24,255 nucleotides of DNA from a virus, in the IMG/VR virus record IMGVR_UViG_3300017917_003970, positions 1-24,255 of that record; one strand, 5' to 3'. Within the stretch, counting starts at the first letter, position 1. Each line of letters opens with the position of its first letter. Shown here in pieces: positions 18,501 through 24,255 of this stretch. A program made the position numbers and the translations under genes. Below the pieces are notes generated by a model. It was not told the DNA's origin, did not search any database, and was given only the letters and a program-made list of their open reading frames with translations.

Positions 18501-21500
18501 ATCCAATAGAAGAATATTCATCAATATCGACTTTAAATGGAACAAGATTAAGTGATACACTTGATATTAGACCTAGAGTTAATGCCTATAATACAAGTTC
18601 ATCTATTTCACCATTTGAATTTGGATCAAGAATTTTTAGTGGCCAAGGACAATCATCACCATATTATTTTTCGCCTAATGAAACTTTTATTACAAGTTTT
18701 TCTTATTATTTACCAAGAATTGATAAATTATTTTTAAGTAAGGAAGGTAATTTTCAACTTCAAAAAGGAATAGCATCAGATAATCCAGTATCTCCAAAAA
18801 ATATTGATGGATCTTTAGAAATTGCTACGGTTGTTCTTCCCGCATATCTTTATAATGTAAATGATGCAAAAGTGACGTATGCTACCCATAAAAGATATAG
18901 AATGCAAGATATATCAAGACTTGAAAATAGAATTGCAAGTTTAGAATATTATACTCAACTTTCATTACTTGAAGTATCGACAGAATCACTTTCAATAAAA
19001 ACGAATGGAGTTGATAGGTTTAAATGTGGATTTTTTGTAGATAATTTTAAATCTCATGCAGCACATGATATTAGGAATCCAATTTTTAGATCGAGTATTG
19101 ATACCGGAAAAGGATATCTAAGACCCTCACACTATACTACATCTATCGATTTAATTGGTCAATCTGTTGCTATTGGAATTGGAATAACTGAAAATATAAA
19201 TGTTGATTATCGATATGAAGAAAATGCCCAAGATGAAAATATCAAACGCAATAAAAAAATTATAACTCTTAGTTATACTGACACAGTATTTGTAAAAAAT
19301 GAGTTTGCGACTAGAATAGAAAATGTAACTCCCTTCCTTGTAACATCATATAGTGGAGTAATTGAATTAAATCCATCTTCTGATACTTGGGTTAATACAA
19401 AAAGAATTGAACCAAATAGAGTTAGAATTGAAGGATCTTATTCTTCTGCAATTCAACAATTGCAAATTGATCAAAGCACCGGTTTTAGTCCTATTGATTG
19501 GGATTCTTGGCAGACGGATTGGATTGGAGTTGATGTTTCTTCCTTCGCTTCTCTTACTGCAAGAAATGAAATTGTGGGATCAACCTTGGAAAATTTTACA
19601 AGAACTAGAACAGAAGATCCAGTTGGACATGGAGTTATAGATATAACTACTACAGGAATAAGACAAAGAACGACAACAGCCGATAGACTTGCAATAAATG
19701 CTACAACTTCTGTAACAAATACTTTAAATCAGTCAAGACAAGGAATTAGGTGGAATGTTACCGAACAAATCGATTCTCAGATGTTAGGAGAAAGAATTGT
19801 TAATAATGAATTTATAAGATATATGAGAGCAAGAAATATTGAATTTGTTGCTCGTAAATTAAAACCAAACACTCAAGTTTATCCATTTTTTGATAATGTT
19901 GATGTAAGTTCATTTACTTATCCAAAATTACTAGAAATCGTAATGTTGGATAAAACTTTTCAAATTGGTGAAACTGTAAATGCATATGATCCAAGTAACA
20001 CATCCCAAATTACATCAACATTTAGAGTTGCACAATCAAATCACAAATATGGACCATACAATTCCCCAACAACAACGTATACAATTAACCCATATGAAAC
20101 AAATAATACAATATCAAGCGTTTATACTTCATCATCAACACTACTAAATGTCGATACTGCATCTTTAGAAGAAGCAGCTATTGGTAATTTTTATGGTTTA
20201 ATAAAAAATCAAGCAATACTCATTGGTGCAAGTAGTGGTGCAAAAGCTAGAGTAACTAATATTAGACTTGTTACAGATAATGTTGGTACAGTAATTGGAT
20301 CATTTTTTGTTCCAGAAACTGCAACAATTTCATTTGAAACCGGAATTAAAAAATTTAAACTTACAAATATTAAAGATAACAATCCAATTCCAGGTTCTGT
20401 CAGTAGTTCAGCTGAGGAAGAATTTTATTCTCAAGGATTACTACAAACATCTCAAAATACAGAACTTGGAATAAGAAATGCCAGAATCAATAGAGAAGTT
20501 GTAACTGATAGAAGAGTTCTTACGGCATCAGATACTTCTACTTCATCATCAACCCAATTTATTAATACTCAAACACAAGTTACTGAAACTATTACTGGCG
20601 AAAATCAAGTTTATCATGATCCTCTTGCACAATCATTTAAAATTGATTCTCCAAATGGAGTTTTTGTTACAAAAATAGATTTATTTTTCTTTTCAAAAGC
20701 AACCACAAATATTCCTGTAATTATTCAATTAAGAACTATAGAAACTGGTCTTCCAACAAGTCTTGTTCTTCCATTTTCTCAAATTGAACTTTTGCCAGAT
20801 CAAATTGTAACATCACAAGATGGACTTACACCAACAACAATCACTTTTGACGCACCAGTATTTTTAGAAAATAATAAAGAATATGCAGTAGTTCTTCTTT
20901 CAGATTCAACCGAATATCAAGTTTGGATTTCTAGAATGGGTGAAGAAGATATAACAACCAGAAACAGACCAGAATCTGTCAAGAAAATTGTATCTCAACA
21001 ACCATATCTTGGATCATTATTTAAATCACAAAATGGATCTACTTGGGAACCAAGTAGTTATGAAGATTTAAAATTTACACTTTATAAAGCAGAATTTACA
21101 ACAAATCCTGGCACATATTCATTCTATAATCCAATTGAGGGTGGCGACTATACAACTTTTGAAAAATTAAATCCGAGCAATTTAAGTACAAATTCAAATA
21201 GAATTAAAGTTGGTCTTTCATCAAACATTTCTAATTATATTGGAATAGTTCCTGGTGTAAGTATAGGTATAACAGATAAATCAATCTCTGGTGATTTAAT
21301 TGGTGTTGCTGGTTCTGTTACTAGAAATGCAACTGCTGGGACCGGACTAACATCATATACAGTTGGATCTGGTTACACGACGTTTAGATACGATAATGTT
21401 GAACTTGAAACTATTACTGGTGATGGTTCTGGATTAAAAGCAGATATATATTTCGTTGATGGAAAACTTGATGTTGCTGGTTCCGGAATTGTAACAGTTA

Positions 21501-23149
21501 CAGATGGCGGATTTGGTTACAGAGTTGGTGACATTGTGGGCGTTCCAACGTCTGTTTCTTTTGGTAGTGGAGCAAGACTGTCAGTACAATCAATTGGTGC
21601 ATTCAACACTCTTATTCTCGATAATGTTCAGGGAAATTATGATAATGTGATTGGATCCAGGGTAACTTATCAATCTCAATTGGGCATTACAAGTTATATT
21701 GGTCTTGCAACTGTGTCTTATATCGAACAGAATACCACTTTTGATGGACTACATTTAAAACTTCAAAATTATAATCATGGATTGTATGCAAGTAATAATT
21801 TAGTTAGACTTAATAACATAAAAAGTGATTTAAAACCAACCAAATTAATAGCAGATTATAATTCTTCAGAAACTTCTGATATTTCAGTTGAGTCCGTTTC
21901 CGTTTTCAGCAGTTTTGAAAATGTTGGAGTGTCTTCAACAAATCCTGGATACATAAAAGTCCAAAATGAACTTATTTCATATACTGGAGTTAATACAGCA
22001 GTAAATACATTAACTGGAATTGTAAGAGGGATTGATGCAAATTCTACTGGAACAGGAATTGGAGGAGCAGCAGCTCATTCAGCAAACGATTTAGTTATGA
22101 AATATGAATTTAATGGGGTATCATTAAGAAGAATTAATAGGGTTCATAACATGTCATCTCCACTTGCAACTGTTCCCAATTCAATTGACTCCGACTATTT
22201 AAATATAAAAATAGATATGAGTAATACTGCTTATGGATTAAATAGGACCAACAATGCAAATGGATTGCCAAATCTTTTCTTTAATGAAACTAAATCTGGA
22301 AGTAATTTTAATTATGCAAAAGATGAATTTATAATTTCATCTAAAAACATTATATTTTCGTCCATTACACCAAACGTAAATATTTTTACACCAAAAGGAA
22401 CAGGAATTGGATCTAGAGTTAGAACCATAAGTGCAACGAGCATAGATGGGTCTGAAGCATCATTTGAAGATCTTGGATTTGAACCAATTCAAGTTAATAA
22501 CGTTAACAATCTCTCTTCACTTCGAATGGTTGCAAATAAAGATAATGAAGATTCTAATCTAAATGATTTGCCTGGAAATAAATCATTAACATTTGTTCTC
22601 GATCTATTTACTGCCGATAAAAATGTTTCTCCAGTAATTGATATGGAAAGAGTGAGCATGATTTTATCATCAAATAGATTAAATAACCCAGTTGCAACTT
22701 GGCCTGGTACAAATGAAATTGCTCTTGGAACAAGAAAAGAGTTTGATGACCCACATTCTGCAATTTATGTTTCAAATACAGTGAATCTTGCAAATTCTGC
22801 AACGTCACTTAAAGTTCTTTTTGCAGCAATTAGACCAAATACTTCAGACATTAGAGTAATGTATAAATTAAAGAGAAAAGATTCTGATGAGGTTAATTCT
22901 GTTTATGAATTTTTTCCTGGATATGAAAACATTGATGCTGCTGGACAAATAATTGATCCAACACAAAACAATGGAAATCCAGATCAAAACATTGAATCAA
23001 GTTCAACAGATAGTGACTTTAAAGACTATGAGTACAGTATAGACCAACTTCCAGAATTTGATGGGTATTCAATTAAAATTATTATGACCGGGACAGATCA
23101 ATCAAGAGTTCCATTAATTAAAGAACTTAGAGCAATTGCTTTAGCATAA
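15518..23149 (+). CDS. Giant DUF4815 baseplate/tail fibre protein (2543 aa)
   Basis: The N-terminus is DUF4815-like: PYFDDFDPDKDFHKVLFKPG (11-30), then QARELTTLQSILQNQIEKFG (34-53), GVYFIRGYFVRV (about 187) and SPGKAYIRGFEV (about 353-364). Proteins with this start are common virion structural proteins of marine T4-like phages. Later blocks are a leucine/heptad helix DISRLENRIASLEYYTQLSL (about 1130-1149), a WQTDWIG and LKPNTQVYPFFDNVDV region (about 1325-1465), and a beta-sandwich-like DPLAQSFKI block with KIDLFFFSK (about 1701-1810). These are followed by GGxGY repeats (about 1944-2000), an NELISYTG to GIVRGID module (about 2150-2175) and a conserved C-terminal region ending KELRAIALA. It sits where T4 has gp9-gp12 and wac, so it may carry fibre-attachment or pin functions; that is inference. 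The exact fold and receptor role are unknown. The start lies 5 bases after gp8 and has no clear ribosome site. Confidence 0.87.
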   Translation: MPQETNLNRTPYFDDFDPDKDFHKVLFKPGYSVQARELTTLQSILQNQIEKFGNHFFKEGARVIPGAVTYSLNYRSVQIDPTFLGLPISLYQNQLIGKQIKGSVSGVTATITNIETNPETNNIILYINYENSGNNFVDNLFSDGENLITLSDITFGLSNIIPSGEEFAKTVSSNSTNVGSAVFISEGVYFIRGYFVRVANQTLVLDKFSSTPTYRIGLFVNEEIISADQDESLYDNSRGSSNYTAPGADRLKISVILSKKEIDNFEDENFIELLRLNSGVLERIVDKTQYNIIAEELARRTFDESGDYYITPFSIVMKNTLNNRIGNDGLFFQNQLTTNGNVPSDNLMTYKISPGKAYIRGFEVSKDNQSFIDIEKPRSTNLVELEGIGFNAGPSIFVNNVVGQPTVGIATTAFLSLRSERRGIGVGASGSEIGVARAYDFNFVSSTGITTTYQIRLYDIQTYTTLGLSTNINLPVSSFIEGKTSGARGYVKTAVSNSTIVTLYDVTGRFSKNEAIAVSGIGTYGHLVKSIKDYKLSDVFSIFSYRDTATSNVGFNADVSLDVEIAPTLNIANAVSNANLPSFTISAKDPDTGISTVTSTTTNFIGIATIGNVVSYTRPGFSTVTFNSISTISANGRTLGLTSVTTVPGICNGDTTPVEIITSNFSIRSSRIQNTTDPSFTAKLSKSNVQTIDTENTDVSLKRQYNIASFSGNTITGPTLETDFIYEPFNNERYTLTYANGKIESLSSDKFIFTNGFKNLQVKNLSESSGSNATLIVSLKKSKVKEKIKKLNKANTLIISRSNNIASGVGASTLNDGLTYSTVYGTRVQDNEISLNVPDVVRVLDIFESLDTNDPSLPSISFVPASLSGPNNVATDVLVGEKVIGSESNSVAIVISKSTLSLEIVYLNGSIFVPGESVSFEESGITGTCSAITTGDKIITSNYNLDGGQRQNYYDFSRIIKRNSTFNPNKKVKIVFQNYVVESSDNGDVYTVDSYPIEEYSSISTLNGTRLSDTLDIRPRVNAYNTSSSISPFEFGSRIFSGQGQSSPYYFSPNETFITSFSYYLPRIDKLFLSKEGNFQLQKGIASDNPVSPKNIDGSLEIATVVLPAYLYNVNDAKVTYATHKRYRMQDISRLENRIASLEYYTQLSLLEVSTESLSIKTNGVDRFKCGFFVDNFKSHAAHDIRNPIFRSSIDTGKGYLRPSHYTTSIDLIGQSVAIGIGITENINVDYRYEENAQDENIKRNKKIITLSYTDTVFVKNEFATRIENVTPFLVTSYSGVIELNPSSDTWVNTKRIEPNRVRIEGSYSSAIQQLQIDQSTGFSPIDWDSWQTDWIGVDVSSFASLTARNEIVGSTLENFTRTRTEDPVGHGVIDITTTGIRQRTTTADRLAINATTSVTNTLNQSRQGIRWNVTEQIDSQMLGERIVNNEFIRYMRARNIEFVARKLKPNTQVYPFFDNVDVSSFTYPKLLEIVMLDKTFQIGETVNAYDPSNTSQITSTFRVAQSNHKYGPYNSPTTTYTINPYETNNTISSVYTSSSTLLNVDTASLEEAAIGNFYGLIKNQAILIGASSGAKARVTNIRLVTDNVGTVIGSFFVPETATISFETGIKKFKLTNIKDNNPIPGSVSSSAEEEFYSQGLLQTSQNTELGIRNARINREVVTDRRVLTASDTSTSSSTQFINTQTQVTETITGENQVYHDPLAQSFKIDSPNGVFVTKIDLFFFSKATTNIPVIIQLRTIETGLPTSLVLPFSQIELLPDQIVTSQDGLTPTTITFDAPVFLENNKEYAVVLLSDSTEYQVWISRMGEEDITTRNRPESVKKIVSQQPYLGSLFKSQNGSTWEPSSYEDLKFTLYKAEFTTNPGTYSFYNPIEGGDYTTFEKLNPSNLSTNSNRIKVGLSSNISNYIGIVPGVSIGITDKSISGDLIGVAGSVTRNATAGTGLTSYTVGSGYTTFRYDNVELETITGDGSGLKADIYFVDGKLDVAGSGIVTVTDGGFGYRVGDIVGVPTSVSFGSGARLSVQSIGAFNTLILDNVQGNYDNVIGSRVTYQSQLGITSYIGLATVSYIEQNTTFDGLHLKLQNYNHGLYASNNLVRLNNIKSDLKPTKLIADYNSSETSDISVESVSVFSSFENVGVSSTNPGYIKVQNELISYTGVNTAVNTLTGIVRGIDANSTGTGIGGAAAHSANDLVMKYEFNGVSLRRINRVHNMSSPLATVPNSIDSDYLNIKIDMSNTAYGLNRTNNANGLPNLFFNETKSGSNFNYAKDEFIISSKNIIFSSITPNVNIFTPKGTGIGSRVRTISATSIDGSEASFEDLGFEPIQVNNVNNLSSLRMVANKDNEDSNLNDLPGNKSLTFVLDLFTADKNVSPVIDMERVSMILSSNRLNNPVATWPGTNEIALGTRKEFDDPHSAIYVSNTVNLANSATSLKVLFAAIRPNTSDIRVMYKLKRKDSDEVNSVYEFFPGYENIDAAGQIIDPTQNNGNPDQNIESSSTDSDFKDYEYSIDQLPEFDGYSIKIIMTGTDQSRVPLIKELRAIALA
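21340..22060 (+). repeat. gp7-type repeat modules in the DUF4815 protein
   Basis: This stretch repeats motif families seen in gp7. GGxGY-type copies are SYTVGSGY (about 21355) and VTVTDGGFGY (about 21496). An NYNHGLYASNNLVRL copy of the NH-x-F/L family lies near 21769. An E-x-I-x-Y-TG to VRG module, NELISYTG through GIVRGID, spans about 21966-22040 and resembles NDEIITYTG through GCIRGFSG in gp7 (about 2220-2290). The order of modules differs from gp7, and the DNA sequences are not closely similar. Confidence 0.6.
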
Positions 23150-23150
23150 T

Positions 23151-23378
23151 ATGAAAAATTTAATTCCAGTTGAAGGAAGACCAAATCTTCATAGAGATAA
23201 AAATTCAGGAGCAATTATAAACACCGATACCAGTGCATATCAACAACATTTAAAGTATATACAAAGAACTCAAAATGAACGAACTAAAATGGAAACACTT
23301 GAAAATGATGTGAATTCAATTAAAAATGAAATTTCAGAATTAAAATCATTAGTTCTCCAATTAGTAAACAAATCATAA
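23151..23378 (+). CDS. Small conserved phage protein with C-terminal coiled coil
   Basis: This is a 75-residue protein of unknown function. Residues 1-30 contain GRPNLHRDKNSGAIINTDTS, a start that I recall from small proteins of marine T4-like phages near gp13. From about residue 44 a heptad pattern METLENDVNSIKNEISELKS continues to the end and predicts a short coiled coil, so oligomers are likely. The protein is acidic to neutral and has no signal or membrane segment. The ATG starts one base after the DUF4815 stop, so translation is probably coupled. Its location between the fibre-like gene and gp13 is that of the T4 wac (whisker) gene. It is far too short to be a whisker, and homology is not claimed. 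A linker or chaperone-like role is possible but unproven. Confidence 0.82.
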   Translation: MKNLIPVEGRPNLHRDKNSGAIINTDTSAYQQHLKYIQRTQNERTKMETLENDVNSIKNEISELKSLVLQLVNKS

Positions 23379-23381
23379 ATA
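23372..23381 (+). promoter_or_regulatory. Putative late promoter -10 element before gp13
   Basis: The 10-mer ATCATAAATA is identical to the one before gp8. It overlaps the stop codon of the small upstream gene (TAA at 23376-23378) and ends 22 bases before the gp13 ATG. CATAAATA differs from the T4 late octamer TATAAATA only at the first base. The gap also contains the only strong ribosome binding site of the window, as expected for a transcript that starts here. Confidence 0.52.
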
Positions 23382-23389
23382 CCTTTATT

Positions 23390-23395
23390 GGGGGT
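23390..23395 (+). promoter_or_regulatory. Shine-Dalgarno-like site of gp13
   Basis: GGGGGT lies 8 bases before the gp13 ATG at 23404 and is the only G-rich ribosome-site candidate at any gene junction here. It can pair with the CCUCC of 16S rRNA with some G-U or mismatch cost. It supports the chosen gp13 start and suggests independent initiation, in contrast with the coupled junctions upstream. Confidence 0.6.
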
Positions 23396-23403
23396 AAATT
23401 ATA

Positions 23404-24249
23404 ATGGCTCAACCATCTACAAGACAGGAACTTATAGATTATTGCAAAAGAAAACTGGGTTATCCGGTTTTAGAAATAAATGTGGCAGATGAACAAATAG
23501 AAGATCTTGTTGACGATGCTGTTCAATATTTTCAGGAACGTCACTTTGATGGTGTTATGCAAATGTATTTAAAATATCAAATAACTCAAGCAGACATTGA
23601 TAGAGGAAGAGCTCCCGGAAATAATTCAATTTCCGGAATTACAACGACATCTGCAGAATCAACGATTGTTGGATCTGCCACAACTTTTTCATATAGAGAA
23701 AATTCAAATTATATACAAATACCACCAACAGTAATTGGAGTTAATAAAATATTTAAAGTTGATGGAAATAACACTGTTTCTCAAGGAATGTTTAACATTC
23801 AATACCAATTAATGTTGAATGATGTTTACTATTTTAATACAATTGAACTTTTAACTTATACGATGGTTAAAAGATATCTTGAAGATATTAGTTGGTTATT
23901 AAATCCAGAGAAAATGCTTAGATTTAATAAAAGACAAGATAAACTTTATATTGATATGGATTGGTCATCTGTAACTGCTGGACAATATTTGATTATTGAT
24001 TGCTATAGAGTATTAGATCCAGCCGATTCGCCACGAGTTTGGAATGATTCTTTTCTGAAACCATATCTAACATCATTAATTAAAAAACAATGGGGACAAA
24101 ATCTAATAAAATTTAGAGGAGTTAAACTTCCAGGTGGTGTGGAGCTTAATGGTAGGGAAATATATGAAGACGCAGTAAATGAATTAGAAGATATTAAAAA
24201 GAGAATGATGACTGAATTTGAACTTCCACCACTTGATATGATTGGATAA
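23404..24249 (+). CDS. gp13: Neck protein gp13 (T4-like)
   Basis: gp13 with gp14 forms the neck ring that seals the filled head and receives the tail. The 281 residues compare with 309 in T4. The N-terminus TRQELIDYCKRKLGYPVLEI followed by QIEDLVDDAVQYFQERHFDG is typical of marine gp13. The C-terminal half holds the conserved YRVLDPADSPRVWND (201-215), KKQWGQNLIKFRG (227-239) and VKLPGGVELNGREIY (240-254), matching the T4 blocks KRQWGENLSKFGG and LPGGVEFNG. A Ser/Thr/Gly-rich segment around residues 75-95 (ISGITTTSAESTIVGSATTF) looks like a surface loop. The start is supported by a GGGGGT site and a putative late promoter. The stop overlaps the probable next start codon. Confidence 0.95.
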   Translation: MAQPSTRQELIDYCKRKLGYPVLEINVADEQIEDLVDDAVQYFQERHFDGVMQMYLKYQITQADIDRGRAPGNNSISGITTTSAESTIVGSATTFSYRENSNYIQIPPTVIGVNKIFKVDGNNTVSQGMFNIQYQLMLNDVYYFNTIELLTYTMVKRYLEDISWLLNPEKMLRFNKRQDKLYIDMDWSSVTAGQYLIIDCYRVLDPADSPRVWNDSFLKPYLTSLIKKQWGQNLIKFRGVKLPGGVELNGREIYEDAVNELEDIKKRMMTEFELPPLDMIG

Positions 24250-24255
24250 TGTTAA
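24249..24255 (+). CDS. gp14: Probable start of neck protein gp14 (3'-truncated)
   Basis: An ATG at 24249-24251 overlaps the gp13 TAA stop in TAATG, a standard coupled junction. The visible codons read M-L and then an incomplete codon beginning A. Marine T4-like gp14 commonly starts with M(A)LNPFF, and gp14 follows gp13 in T4-like phages. The call therefore rests on synteny and two codons only. Confidence 0.42.

Noticed and set aside
18552-18737. Short + strand frames in another phase (18552-18737, 19407-19640, 4393-4584)
   Set aside because: They are rich in Ile, Leu and His from out-of-frame AT-rich codons, lie wholly inside clear coding regions and match no known family.
15518-23149. DUF4815 protein named as gp10 or gp12
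   Set aside because: The synteny is suggestive, but I could not point to a gp10 or gp12 motif, so no gene symbol was given.
1-24255. tRNA genes, insertion sequences or accessory (host-derived) metabolic genes
   Set aside because: Coding density leaves no gap over 25 bases. No transposase, integrase or metabolic motif was seen in any frame read.

Overview
The window looks like the baseplate-to-neck part of the virion structural module of a T4-like contractile-tailed phage, most likely a marine one (cyanophage or pelagiphage type). The evidence is gene content and order. All genes lie on the + strand, packed end to end, in the order gp6, gp7, gp8, a giant DUF4815 protein, a 75-residue coiled-coil protein, gp13, then the first codons of a probable gp14. 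This is the T4 order 6-7-8-[9-10-11-12-wac]-13-14, with the bracketed genes replaced. The DNA is strongly AT-rich by eye (no count was run), which fits phages of AT-rich marine hosts such as Prochlorococcus or SAR11. The host cannot be determined from this window. All family assignments come from sequence motifs remembered from known members; no database search was run.

Layout. Bases 2-1915 hold gp6 (baseplate wedge), missing only its extreme 5' end. Bases 1917-13919 hold one uninterrupted 4000-codon frame that carries gp7 motifs but is about four times the size of T4 gp7. Bases 13938-15512 hold an enlarged gp8. Bases 15518-23149 hold a 2543-residue baseplate or fibre protein with an N-terminal DUF4815 region. 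Bases 23151-23378 hold a small conserved protein. Bases 23404-24249 hold the neck protein gp13, and a probable gp14 start codon overlaps its stop. Intergenic gaps are 1, 18, 5, 1 and 25 bases, so no non-coding stretch is long enough to hold anything else.

How they work together. In T4, gp7, gp8 and gp6 (with gp10, gp53 and gp25) build the six wedges of the baseplate, and gp9, gp11 and gp12 attach fibres and pins. gp13 and gp14 close the neck after DNA packaging. Here the wedge proteins are present. The fibre and pin genes are not recognisable, and the DUF4815 giant sits in their place. gp7, gp8 and the DUF4815 protein share several families of short beta-rich glycine motifs, which suggests that the same small modules spread through the baseplate genes.

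The most unusual object is the giant gp7. Its T4-like core appears to be split by about 2200 residues of repeats with a YHYH-like domain inside, and it is followed by about 1500 further residues. Two identical 10-base sequences resembling the T4 late promoter overlap the stop codons just before gp8 and gp13, and may mark sub-operon starts.
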